From Lacibacter sediminis (GTDB lineage: Bacteria > Bacteroidota > Bacteroidia > Chitinophagales > Chitinophagaceae): a stretch of DNA of 64,000 nucleotides. Where the stretch lies: assembly GCF_014168535.1 (NCBI RefSeq), contig NZ_CP060007.1, forward strand, positions 3,658,001 through 3,722,000, given 5' to 3'. Both the position numbers and the translations under genes were made by a program. Position 1 is the stretch's first letter, and each line of letters begins with the position of its first letter. A model generated the notes under the pieces. It saw only the letters and a program-made list of their open reading frames with translations, searched no databases and was not told the origin of the DNA. Positions 27,091 through 35,723 of the stretch are shown in pieces.

Positions 27091-28677
27091 ATGCAAAACC
27101 ATTACGATATCATCATCATCGGCACAGGTAGCGGAGGAAGCACCATCGCCTACAAACTTGCGCAAAGTGGAAAACGAATTCTTATTCTTGAACGTGGGGG
27201 ATTCATTCCCCGTGAAAAAGAAAACTGGGATGCAAAAGAAGTTGTTACCAACGGGCGATACCGTCCCAATGAACATTGGTACGACCAGGATAATAAACCA
27301 TTTAAACCTTTCATTCATTACAATGTTGGTGGCAACAGCAAAATGTATGGTGCTGCACTTTTTCGTTTTCGTGAAAGTGATTTTATGGAAGTGAAACATT
27401 ATGGCGGCACTTCACCTGCATGGCCTTTTCAATACAATACGCTGGCGCCATATTATACGCAGGCAGAATTTTTATATCATGTACATGGCCAGCGTCATAA
27501 AGATCCTACAGAACCAAAAACAATTCACAGCTATCCCTTTCCGCCTCTGCACTATGAACCGGTAATTGCTGACCTGTCAGAAAAAATGAAACAGTTAGGG
27601 CTTCATCCTTTCCCACTACCCATGGGAATGAAAAGGCCGCAGGACATAAATTCAAATGAATCGCCAGTTCTGTTGGAAAATTTTGATGGCTTTCCCGACC
27701 CTACTGAATCAAAAGCAGATGCACATACTGTTGTGTTACGACCAGCATTAGCAAAACAAAACGTTACGCTTCTCACCAATGCCTACGCAAAACGTTTGGT
27801 TACAAACGAAACAGGAAAGCGTGTAACGGCTGTTGAAGCAATTGTTAATGAAGAAGAAGTGATGTTCATAGCCGAACTGGTAATTGTGGCATGTGGCGCA
27901 GTAAACAGTGCTGCATTATTTCTTCGGAGCGCAAATGAATTACATCCAACAGGATTGGCGAACAGCAGTAACCAGGTTGGTCGAAATCTTATGCTTCATC
28001 ACAATGGTTGTCTTGTAGCATTTACAAAAAAGAAGAATGACAGCGTTTTCCAAAAGAGTCTTGGCCTTGCAGATTTTTATCATGGTGCCGACGACAGCAA
28101 ATATCCGTTAGGAGAAATTCAATTGATGGGCCGTAATGATCCTGACAGCATTTTATGGATGGCAGAAAAAATTGCGCCGGAAAAATCATACAATGAGCTA
28201 AAGGAAATGACGATTGACTTCTGGCTTACGGCCGAAGATCTTCCATCACCTGATAATCGGGTTACACTTCGTACAGATGGAAGCATCCAAGTACATTATA
28301 CACGCACCAATTATACAGCCTATGAAAAACTGAAAGATAAACTTAAGCAGATCTTTCAGCAACTCGGTGAAATTGATGCTGATTATAAAGATGTACAATG
28401 GGCTGGTTATGATCTGGACATTAGTGGTATGAGTCATCAGAACGGAACACTTCGCTTTGGCACTGATCCATCAACTTCAGTTCTGGATCATAATTGCAAA
28501 ACACATGACCTTGAAAATGTGTATGTGGTTGATGCCAGTTTTTTTCCGAGTTGTGGTGCATTTAATCCTGCGCTCACTATTGCAGCCAATGCATTGCGTG
28601 TAGGCGATCATATTCTTCATCAATGGTATCCGGTGAAAGCTGACAATAAGGTCATCGAAGGCACTCAAACAATGTAG
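27091..28677 (+). CDS. GMC family FAD-dependent oxidoreductase
   Basis: 528 residues from the ATG at 27091; the longer frame begins with TTG. The FAD-binding motif IIIGTGSGGSTIAYKL opens the protein. GGNSKMYGAALFRFRESDF, a CGAVNSAALFLRS segment and the C-terminal VVDASFFPSCGAFNPALTI are typical of the glucose-methanol-choline superfamily, with the active-site pair probably His in MSHQNG and Asn in FNPALT. No signal peptide is present. Likely substrate is an alcohol or sugar; no cytochrome or gamma subunit is adjacent. Confidence 0.92.
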   Translation: MQNHYDIIIIGTGSGGSTIAYKLAQSGKRILILERGGFIPREKENWDAKEVVTNGRYRPNEHWYDQDNKPFKPFIHYNVGGNSKMYGAALFRFRESDFMEVKHYGGTSPAWPFQYNTLAPYYTQAEFLYHVHGQRHKDPTEPKTIHSYPFPPLHYEPVIADLSEKMKQLGLHPFPLPMGMKRPQDINSNESPVLLENFDGFPDPTESKADAHTVVLRPALAKQNVTLLTNAYAKRLVTNETGKRVTAVEAIVNEEEVMFIAELVIVACGAVNSAALFLRSANELHPTGLANSSNQVGRNLMLHHNGCLVAFTKKKNDSVFQKSLGLADFYHGADDSKYPLGEIQLMGRNDPDSILWMAEKIAPEKSYNELKEMTIDFWLTAEDLPSPDNRVTLRTDGSIQVHYTRTNYTAYEKLKDKLKQIFQQLGEIDADYKDVQWAGYDLDISGMSHQNGTLRFGTDPSTSVLDHNCKTHDLENVYVVDASFFPSCGAFNPALTIAANALRVGDHILHQWYPVKADNKVIEGTQTM

Positions 28678-28700
28678 CGCTTTGATGTGGTTCAACAACA

Positions 28701-28722
28701 GCGTCCCGATTCTTCGGGATGC
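28701..28722 (+). other. Intergenic hairpin between the GMC gene and the DUF1622 gene
   Basis: Stem GCGTCCCGA / TCGGGATGC (one G-T pair) with a 4-base loop, 18 bases before the DUF1622 start codon. No T-run follows, so it is more likely a leader or stability hairpin than a terminator. Confidence 0.4.
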
Positions 28723-28740
28723 ATTCTTATACTATTTGAC

Positions 28741-29070
28741 ATGGAAGAAACAGCAAAAATTATAACAGTAAACATCAGTCATTCGGTAGAGATACTATCA
28801 GCAGTCATCATTGGATGGGCGGTTATAAAAACGCTCGTCATTTATTTCATACCGTCTAAAAGAAAAACCACTGCAGAGCATGTGCGTATTCAGTTCGGAA
28901 GCGCCGTGGCAATTGCATTGGAATTATTGCTCGGGGCAGATGTGTTAGCTACTGCAGTTGCACCAAGCTGGAATGATATTGGCCAACTGACAGCAATCGC
29001 TATTCTTCGTACAGCATTGAATTATTTTCTATCGAAAGAATTAAAAGAAATAGGCAATGAAACTTCTTAA
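28741..29070 (+). CDS. DUF1622 family membrane protein
   Basis: 109 residues from the ATG at 28741, with three hydrophobic segments. The stretch IQFGSAVAIALELLLGADVLATAVAPSW matches the conserved core of DUF1622 small membrane proteins, whose function is unknown. It overlaps the next gene by 14 bases, showing translational coupling. Confidence 0.85.
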   Translation: MEETAKIITVNISHSVEILSAVIIGWAVIKTLVIYFIPSKRKTTAEHVRIQFGSAVAIALELLLGADVLATAVAPSWNDIGQLTAIAILRTALNYFLSKELKEIGNETS

Positions 29071-29578
29071 GCACACATTCTTTCTGTCACTTTTTACGAT
29101 CTGTAGTTCGTTACTTACAGGTCAAAGAAAGATCGGTGTTGATGTAGCAGCAATCCGTAATCACACAACAAAACAGAACGGTATTAATCTCAGTGCGTTT
29201 TATTTTCTGAACAACAAACTCTCAACAGGGCTTGAAATAAACCGTTTCTTTCCTACCCTAAAAAGCAAACATAATGGCAGCTATCGTATTTCTGCATGGG
29301 ATTATGACTGGAATATTCATTTCAATAACAGCATTGGGAAATTCTGGACAATCTATCCTCTAACAGGCATCAGCTACACATTTGAAAAGGAACAAAACGA
29401 ACAAAATACTGAACTTGTTCGCACTGGTCGTTTCTATTTTAATGTGGGTGCCGGAATTTTGCTGAACACAAAAAGAGTAAGACCACACTTGGAATATTTT
29501 CTGGCTACGAATCGTAAAACTGAACACTATCTTCTTGTTGGCATCGGCTACGAATTTGAATGGAGGGATTATCGTTGA
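29057..29578 (+). CDS. Predicted small outer-membrane beta-barrel protein
   Basis: 173 residues with a signal peptide (cleavage after Leu-Thr-Gly-Gln or nearby) and amphipathic strands ending in an aromatic-rich C-terminus (YEFEWRDYR). It resembles short porin-like barrels common in Bacteroidota. Function unknown. It overlaps the DUF1622 gene by 14 bases. Confidence 0.6.
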   Translation: MKLLKHTFFLSLFTICSSLLTGQRKIGVDVAAIRNHTTKQNGINLSAFYFLNNKLSTGLEINRFFPTLKSKHNGSYRISAWDYDWNIHFNNSIGKFWTIYPLTGISYTFEKEQNEQNTELVRTGRFYFNVGAGILLNTKRVRPHLEYFLATNRKTEHYLLVGIGYEFEWRDYR

Positions 29579-29629
29579 TTCGTCAATCATCCGACAGTAA
29601 AACCCGTAGAACTTGTTTCACTTTGCAGT

Positions 29630-30406
29630 ATGAGAGTAATGCCTATACGCATCGTTACAGGCCAAAACGGCACTACACAACTCAAAGCTTCCTTTCAAAA
29701 AAATTATAAGCATTATTTGCAGGAAGCATTGGGTCTTGCAATATTCATGATGTCTGCCTGTTTCTTTGGCGCTTTACTTGAATCACCTGCATCACCAGTG
29801 CATCAATTGTTGCAAAACAGCTTTTTACGTTTAGTGATGATGGGTGTATTGATGGGAGTAACCGCATTATTCATTTTCTATTGGCCGTTTACTGCAGCAA
29901 GTGGTGCACAGATCAACCCTGCGGTTACACTTAGTTTTTTACGTATCGGGCAAATGTGCAAATACGATGCTTTGTTCTTTATGCTGTTCCAAATAACAGG
30001 AGGAACATTAGCTGTTTATATAATGCAACAACTCATTGGCAGTTGGCTTATTGACGCACCAGTAAACTCAGTAGTTACTGTTCCCGGCGAGGCAGGTGTT
30101 GTGCCTGCAGCTATTACAGAATTCATCATTGCATTTATAACCATGAGCATGGTATTGTTTACATCGCATCATGCCTATTTCAAAAAATACACGAGAATAT
30201 TTGCAGCAATTTTTGTTTGCTGTTGGGTAATTATTGCCGGCCCTATTTCGGGTTTTGGTATGAACCCTGCACGTTCATTTGCAAGTGCATTACCTGCAAA
30301 TGCATGGACAGCTTTTCCTATCTATGTTATTGCACCGTTTGCAGGAATGTTGAGTGCAACAGAGTTGTTCCTTCATTTCAAAAAAACAAGCATCGCCACC
30401 AATTAA
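29630..30406 (+). CDS. MIP family aquaporin / glycerol facilitator-like channel
   Basis: 258 residues with six membrane helices and both pore motifs: GAQINPAVTL in the first half and GFGMNPARSF in the second, the Arg of NPAR being the selectivity-filter arginine. Whether it conducts water, glycerol or small neutral solutes cannot be decided from this. The N-terminal ~30 residues before the first helix are longer than usual. A TTTGCAG sequence lies just before the ATG, consistent with a very short leader. Confidence 0.92.
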   Translation: MRVMPIRIVTGQNGTTQLKASFQKNYKHYLQEALGLAIFMMSACFFGALLESPASPVHQLLQNSFLRLVMMGVLMGVTALFIFYWPFTAASGAQINPAVTLSFLRIGQMCKYDALFFMLFQITGGTLAVYIMQQLIGSWLIDAPVNSVVTVPGEAGVVPAAITEFIIAFITMSMVLFTSHHAYFKKYTRIFAAIFVCCWVIIAGPISGFGMNPARSFASALPANAWTAFPIYVIAPFAGMLSATELFLHFKKTSIATN

Positions 30407-30425
30407 ACTTCATTTCAATTTATTT

Positions 30426-31439
30426 ATGAAACAGCCTTTTAAATATTTCCTGCTCTTTGTATTAGCGGTGTTGCTCAATTATGTATTGGCAGCGCAAGTA
30501 ACAAAAGTAGATGCAATTGGCATTACAGTAAAAGATATGAACCGTTCTCTCCCCTTCTATACCGATGTATTAGGTTTTGAAAAAGTAAGTGATGAACAAG
30601 TGCAAGGCACGTCGGTTGAACAATTAAAAGCACTGTTCGGTATCAACATCAGGGTTGTTCGTTTAAAACTGGGCGATGAATTTATTGAATTGACAGACTA
30701 TCTCACAACAGGCGGCCGTAGTATTCCTGAAGATCAGAAAAGTAATGATCTTTCATTCCAACACATTGCGATTGTGGTGAGCGATATGGAACTGGCCTAT
30801 CAGCAGCTACGTAAGCATAACGTAGAGCATGTATCCACTTCGCCACAAACCTTGCCCAAATCAATTCCGGAAGCTGAAGGAATCAAAGCATTTTATTTTC
30901 ATGATCCTGATGGACATAATCTTGAACTGATCTTTTTTCCGAAAGGAAAAGGACAGGCAAAATGGCAAGACCAAAACGGAAAACTATTTCTTGGCATTGA
31001 TCACACTGCTATTGGCGTGAGCAATACAAACAACAGTCATCGTTTCTACTCAACATTATTAGGCATTGAACGGAAAGGCGAAAGCTTTAATAAAGGCATT
31101 GAGCAGGAGCATCTCAACAATGTGCAAGGTGCATCATTACACATTACCGGCTACAGATCTCCTGCAGGACCTGGAGTTGAATTTCTCGAATACCTGAAGC
31201 CAGGACCCAGACGTTTATACCCGCCTCATACAAGAGCTGATGATCTCTGGTTTTGGCAAACAAATATGATCACAAGTGATGCAGAAAAATTATACAAACA
31301 ATTAAAAGCGGCGAAGTACAAATTTGTTTCAAGCAAACTAATACATCAGCAACAAAACGGAGTGCATACAAAATCATTCATCGTAAAAGATCCGGATGGG
31401 CATGCAGTGCAGATCACGGAATATGTAAACGAAAAATAA
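30426..31439 (+). CDS. Exported tandem VOC (glyoxalase/dioxygenase-fold) protein
   Basis: 337 residues from the ATG at 30426, which starts a signal peptide (cleavage after Leu-Ala-Ala). Two VOC domains follow, about 30-170 (IGITVKDMNRSLPFYTDVLGF, then FHDPDGHNLELIFF) and 195-335 (HTAIGVSNTNNSHRFYSTLLGI, then VKDPDGHAVQITEY). The His and Glu of the DPDGH-x-x-E-like strands are candidate metal ligands in domain 1; domain 2 has Gln where domain 1 has Glu. The substrate is unknown. Export is unusual for glyoxalase-type enzymes. It lies 19 bases after the aquaporin gene. Confidence 0.82.
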   Translation: MKQPFKYFLLFVLAVLLNYVLAAQVTKVDAIGITVKDMNRSLPFYTDVLGFEKVSDEQVQGTSVEQLKALFGINIRVVRLKLGDEFIELTDYLTTGGRSIPEDQKSNDLSFQHIAIVVSDMELAYQQLRKHNVEHVSTSPQTLPKSIPEAEGIKAFYFHDPDGHNLELIFFPKGKGQAKWQDQNGKLFLGIDHTAIGVSNTNNSHRFYSTLLGIERKGESFNKGIEQEHLNNVQGASLHITGYRSPAGPGVEFLEYLKPGPRRLYPPHTRADDLWFWQTNMITSDAEKLYKQLKAAKYKFVSSKLIHQQQNGVHTKSFIVKDPDGHAVQITEYVNEK

Positions 31440-31456
31440 TTCAATCAATAGTTGCC

Positions 31457-33103
31457 ATGAACGAAACAACTGCTGTTACATGTCCGCTTTGTGGCGATGA
31501 AGTGCACAAACTTATTTATCGGTTTCATCTTGAAAGCGAGCGATTGGTTATCGATAAGATCAAAGAACAATTTCCTGAATGGACGAAAAATGATGGCATA
31601 TGTAGCCGTTGCTTGGATTATTATCATACTGAATTGTTGATGCAGCAACGGATGCTGCCAGAGATAGGCCCATTCTTTCCTGTAAAAAGTCCTGATGATT
31701 TTATTATTCTTCCATCAGCCCTACGTATCGATACCGATGTACGTTTCACAGGCAAGGGCGTTACTATCTGTTTTATTGATAGTGGATTTTATCTGCATGA
31801 CGATCTGATTAAAACAAGTAACCGAATTAAAAAGATCATCGACATCACACATCCTGACCGGACGGAAGATTTTTTCAATACTCCTCATCCATCAGCATGG
31901 CATGGCACGATGACAAGTGTGGTATGTGCAGGCGATGGTTATTGCAGCAATGGTTTATACAAAGGCATTGCACCCGATGCTGAGCTTGTATTGATCAAAG
32001 TGCAGGATGATAATAACCAGATCACAACAGACAGTATTTGCAAAGCATTGCAATGGGTGGTCGAAAATCACTTGATCCATAATATCAAAATTGTAAACCT
32101 GAGCGTGGGTGCTGATGAGAATATAAGTTATCATGAATCGGGAATTGATCAGCTTGCAGAACAACTCATTAAGGTAGGCATCAACATTGTTGCTGCAGCA
32201 GGCAACGACACACAGGTCATGATCAAACCACCTGCAAATGCACCAAACGTTATCAGTATTGGCGGTGTAGATGATGCGAACGACCTGACTGCTGTTCCAT
32301 TCAGCTATCACTCTTCTTTCGGCACCACAGTCGATGGTTTATATAAACCCGAGTTGGTTGCAAATGCCATCTGGATAGCTGCACCTATCTTACCACGAAC
32401 CTATGAAGCAGAGGAGGCGGCTACCTTACACTATGCACTTCAACTTTCTGATAAAGAGTTAATGCAGTTTTGGCCCGATGTGCAAAAAAATATTTTGTTT
32501 CCTGAAAATGGAAATGAGAAAATGAGTGTAACTTATTGCAGGCAGTTGCTGGCAAAACGGTTAATGCAAACAAAGTTTTTTTCTAAGCACTACATGCATG
32601 TTGACGGCACTTCCTTTGCAGCACCGCTGGTCAGCGGAGTAATTGCACAGTTACTGCAGGCCAAACCGGAACTTGACCCTTTGAATATCCGCCGACTCCT
32701 ATTCAGTACTGCTAAACGCCTGCCTGACGTTCCCGTTGTAAAGCAGGGATATGGGTACATCCGTCCCCGAAGAGCATTGCTTAAAATTCTAAACCGGGAG
32801 GTTGTAATGAAAAAACATGCGTCGCCATTTATTAACAGGCCAAAAAGAATGATCGAATTTCATATTCAGAATAGTTGCGCCCACCAGATCTCACTTGCAG
32901 GTAGTTTTAATTACTGGGCGCAGGACGTTTTGCTGATGGAGCCATGTGCCAACGGGTCATGGAAAATTGAAATACCCATACCACCACAAGGCACTTACAC
33001 GTATAAATTTTTAATTGATGATAAGATGTGGGTGGAAGATGTGGAGAATCCTGTACGTGAACCCGATGGTTTTAATGGGTGGAACAGCGTGCTTAATGTA
33101 TAA
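31457..33103 (+). CDS. Cytosolic subtilisin-like protease with zinc-ribbon-like N-terminus and C-terminal glycogen-binding (CBM48/AMPK-beta) domain
   Basis: 548 residues without a signal peptide. Residues 9-52 hold two Cys pairs (Cys9-x2-Cys12 and Cys49-x2-Cys52), a possible zinc site. The S8 domain (about 95-445) has Asp108 (FIDSG), His149 (HGTM), oxyanion Asn250 (AAAGN) and Ser386 (GTSFAAP). About 90 residues, including a helix-rich insert (317-375), separate the substrate-binding region from the catalytic Ser. Residues 465-548 are an early-set carbohydrate-binding module: SLAGSFNYWAQ, GTYTYKFLIDDKMWVED and NGWNSVLNV, as in AMPK-beta and CBM48. Proteolysis targeted to glycogen-bound proteins is inference. 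It starts 17 bases after the VOC gene. Confidence 0.85.
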   Translation: MNETTAVTCPLCGDEVHKLIYRFHLESERLVIDKIKEQFPEWTKNDGICSRCLDYYHTELLMQQRMLPEIGPFFPVKSPDDFIILPSALRIDTDVRFTGKGVTICFIDSGFYLHDDLIKTSNRIKKIIDITHPDRTEDFFNTPHPSAWHGTMTSVVCAGDGYCSNGLYKGIAPDAELVLIKVQDDNNQITTDSICKALQWVVENHLIHNIKIVNLSVGADENISYHESGIDQLAEQLIKVGINIVAAAGNDTQVMIKPPANAPNVISIGGVDDANDLTAVPFSYHSSFGTTVDGLYKPELVANAIWIAAPILPRTYEAEEAATLHYALQLSDKELMQFWPDVQKNILFPENGNEKMSVTYCRQLLAKRLMQTKFFSKHYMHVDGTSFAAPLVSGVIAQLLQAKPELDPLNIRRLLFSTAKRLPDVPVVKQGYGYIRPRRALLKILNREVVMKKHASPFINRPKRMIEFHIQNSCAHQISLAGSFNYWAQDVLLMEPCANGSWKIEIPIPPQGTYTYKFLIDDKMWVEDVENPVREPDGFNGWNSVLNV

Positions 33104-33182
33104 ACTGCTTTTCTTTCCTTCTGCGTCAATTGAACGACAGCAAAAAGCCATTGAATGTTCTCTCTTTGCATAAAGGATCTTT

Positions 33183-33401
33183 ATGATCATATCTGTCATA
33201 CTTATTATAGCGCTCATATACCTGTTGATCGGGGTATTGTTTGTTCCGTTCTTTTATATCAAAGGCATCCGGCATATTGATGAAACTGTTAAAGGAAGCA
33301 GTATTGGTTTTTATATCATCATCAGCCCGGGTGTAATTGTGTTTTGGCCGGTATTGCTCCGCAAGTGGAGAAAAGCATTAAAAGAACAGGCATATGAATA
33401 A
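33183..33401 (+). CDS. Small membrane protein, first gene of the Rieske redox operon
   Basis: 72 residues with two hydrophobic helices (about 2-26 and 40-58). No family recognised. Its end overlaps the next gene by 8 bases, and the four genes up to 35713 are tightly packed, so it is probably an accessory membrane subunit of the same system. Confidence 0.65.
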   Translation: MIISVILIIALIYLLIGVLFVPFFYIKGIRHIDETVKGSSIGFYIIISPGVIVFWPVLLRKWRKALKEQAYE

Positions 33402-33828
33402 GCAACTTAGGAAGCGCCATCGCATCAGTTGGGTATTGATCGGACTTTCTCTACCGGTGATGATGCTTATTTCCTGGCTATTCATTCCACAGTTAGAACC
33501 GGTAAAAGCAATTACCATGGATCTGCCTGAAGCATTTCCAATAAGCATCAAAAAAATTGAACACCCTGCATACACGGTTCAATTAAGAAAAAATAGTGCA
33601 GGTGAAATGCAATTAGAATGGAGAAATGAAGCGCCATTAAAAGTTCCAACGGCTGTTATTTATCAATTAAATGAAGGGAATAGCAAACAATTGATCGGCC
33701 GGATTGAAACAAGAGGGATCTATCGTTTCACTATTCAGCCAGATAGTTCTTCGAATAACACCTATCGTTTTCAGTTGTATGATTTCATACATCAACAGAT
33801 CATCGACACACTCAACTTTCATTTATGA
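33394..33828 (+). CDS. Membrane-anchored protein of unknown function in the Rieske redox operon
   Basis: 144 residues: one N-terminal membrane anchor (about 12-32) and an extracytoplasmic beta-rich domain of about 110 residues. No cysteine or heme motif is seen in it. It overlaps the preceding gene by 8 bases and the following one by 4, so the proteins are probably made in fixed ratio. Confidence 0.65.
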   Translation: MNKQLRKRHRISWVLIGLSLPVMMLISWLFIPQLEPVKAITMDLPEAFPISIKKIEHPAYTVQLRKNSAGEMQLEWRNEAPLKVPTAVIYQLNEGNSKQLIGRIETRGIYRFTIQPDSSSNNTYRFQLYDFIHQQIIDTLNFHL

Positions 33829-34856
33829 GTACTGCTTATAGTGCTGTCGGCTGGAACCGGCAAAAGAAAATTTATGATGGATGGATCGCTGCTTTTTGCA
33901 TCACTTACCTTGCTCTATTCATTTCACTTACACTACTGTTTAACAGCGAAGCAACTTTCGAAACGATACTGATCAGGAGCACTTCTACCCTTGCGGTTTT
34001 GCTATTGCACATCATTCTTTCCATTGGACCTTTAACAAGATTGAATAAAAAGTTCATGCCGCTGCTTTACAACAGAAGACATCTTGGCGTTACGATGTTT
34101 TCCTTTGCAGCAGTTCATGGCATTTTCAGTATCATCCAGTTTCATTCGTTGAGTAATACCAATCCTTTCCTTTCTTTATTTCTATCGAATACAAACTACG
34201 GATCAGTTCCGGCATTCCCGTTCCAGACACTGGGCTTTATTGCATTGATCATTTTCTTTTTAATGGCCATTACCAGTCATGATTTCTGGTTGCATAATCT
34301 TTCACCCATTGTTTGGAAAACACTACACATGTTTGTGTATGCAGCTTACATACTGGTGGTAATGCATGTAATGCTGGGCGTAATTCAATATGAAAAAAAT
34401 CCGGCATTCGTACTCATCCTGTTTACCGGTTCGGCTTCACTGATCATTCTTCACCTGCTTGCCGGGCAAAAAGAAAGAAAGATCGATAAGATGAAATTTA
34501 AACTGAAAGAGGATGGCTTTGTGTATGTATGCGAAGCAGATGAAATTGAAGATAGTCGTGCAAAAATATTTTGTATTGACCAGGAACGTATCGCAGTGTA
34601 CAGGCATGAAAATAAATTATACGCAATTCACAATGTATGTAAGCACCAAGGCGGCCCATTAGGTGAGGGAAAGATTGTTGATGGTTGTATTACCTGTCCC
34701 TGGCATGGTTACCAGTACCTGCCACAGAATGGCCAATCGCCACCACCTTTTAAAGAAAAAGTAAGCACTTATGATGTGCTTGTAAATAATAACAAAGTAT
34801 GGTTGAATCCAACTGCTTATGCCGAAGGAACTGAACGTAAAGGAGCATCGTTATAA
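33825..34856 (+). CDS. Ferric-reductase-like (YedZ/MsrQ-type) heme membrane domain fused to a Rieske [2Fe-2S] domain
   Basis: 343 residues. The N-terminal ~215 residues have about six membrane helices with spaced histidines (62, 98, 168, 181) that could ligate b-type heme, as in YedZ/MsrQ and ferric-reductase-like domains (PF01794). Residues about 225-330 form a Rieske ferredoxin domain with Cys272-x-His274 and Cys291-x2-His294 (CKHQGG, CPWH). The fusion suggests electron flow between a soluble 2Fe-2S centre and membrane heme. Partners are the adjacent membrane proteins; no MsrP-like molybdoenzyme is in the window. Confidence 0.85.
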   Translation: MSTAYSAVGWNRQKKIYDGWIAAFCITYLALFISLTLLFNSEATFETILIRSTSTLAVLLLHIILSIGPLTRLNKKFMPLLYNRRHLGVTMFSFAAVHGIFSIIQFHSLSNTNPFLSLFLSNTNYGSVPAFPFQTLGFIALIIFFLMAITSHDFWLHNLSPIVWKTLHMFVYAAYILVVMHVMLGVIQYEKNPAFVLILFTGSASLIILHLLAGQKERKIDKMKFKLKEDGFVYVCEADEIEDSRAKIFCIDQERIAVYRHENKLYAIHNVCKHQGGPLGEGKIVDGCITCPWHGYQYLPQNGQSPPPFKEKVSTYDVLVNNNKVWLNPTAYAEGTERKGASL

Positions 34857-34867
34857 ACAGAAAGTAA

Positions 34868-35713
34868 ATGAACATGAATAATAATGAATTTTATATAGGC
34901 TGGATGCCTGCGGCACCAAAAGGATATGCGAAACAGGTTGCCGTAGCCATAGTAGCTGTTGCAGTATTGGTTATTGCACTTGCTTCATTACTGTCATTGC
35001 AACAGAAAAAATTCTCGAATGCTGTTTTTGAATATGGACAGCTAACAGAAGTAACTGGTATCTATCAGCAGTTCCCTTTGCCTTCCATCAAAGTATACAG
35101 TCACCATAATAACGGAAACAATTTTATCACAATGCCACTGGTTGGATATGGAAAACATGGAGCTGAAGGTATTATTCATTCGCTTGAAGAAGAGAAAGGT
35201 TTCAGCTTTGATCAAAAACAAATCAAACTCAACGGAACATTGATTTACCATGATGGAAAATCGTTGTTGCAAATTGATGAACACGATAAGCCACTTCTGA
35301 GTATTTCGGCAACAACGGCATATCATCAACCGTTAACAAAAGAACTTGGCACTGTAGAGTTGATTGGTGAAGTACTTGATCCCAAATGTTATTTTGGTGT
35401 AATGAAACCCGGCAGAGGGAAGCCACATCGTGATTGTGCAATCCGTTGTATTGCCGGCGGAATAAGCCCCGTTTTTTATGTGCGTCAACAAAACGAAGGA
35501 CCGTTGTATTACCTTCTGCTGGATGAAGAAGGCAACCGGCTCAATAATTTTGTAAAAGATTATGTGGCTGATCCAGTAAGACTTACTGCGAGAGCCGTGC
35601 AACATGATGACTGGATCGTTTTATATGTTGATACAAAGAAAGGATTGCAAAGAACCGGAGGATTGAGTTGGTTCAAAGAAAATGATGAATTGATCTATTG
35701 CAAGCCCGAATAA
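34868..35713 (+). CDS. Membrane protein with conserved Cys/His motif (CYFGVMKPG...HRDCAIRC), redox-operon partner
   Basis: 281 residues. One N-terminal membrane helix (about 23-45) and a large soluble domain. The segment 170-201 carries Cys174, Met179, His187, Cys190 and Cys194 in an unusual dense motif that looks like a metal or cofactor site. I recall similar motifs in unassigned Bacteroidota proteins encoded beside Rieske or ferric-reductase-like proteins, but no function is known to me. Last gene of the operon, 11 bases after the Rieske fusion. Convergent with the coaB-like gene. Confidence 0.7.
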   Translation: MNMNNNEFYIGWMPAAPKGYAKQVAVAIVAVAVLVIALASLLSLQQKKFSNAVFEYGQLTEVTGIYQQFPLPSIKVYSHHNNGNNFITMPLVGYGKHGAEGIIHSLEEEKGFSFDQKQIKLNGTLIYHDGKSLLQIDEHDKPLLSISATTAYHQPLTKELGTVELIGEVLDPKCYFGVMKPGRGKPHRDCAIRCIAGGISPVFYVRQQNEGPLYYLLLDEEGNRLNNFVKDYVADPVRLTARAVQHDDWIVLYVDTKKGLQRTGGLSWFKENDELIYCKPE

Positions 35714-35723
35714 ACTTCCTTCA

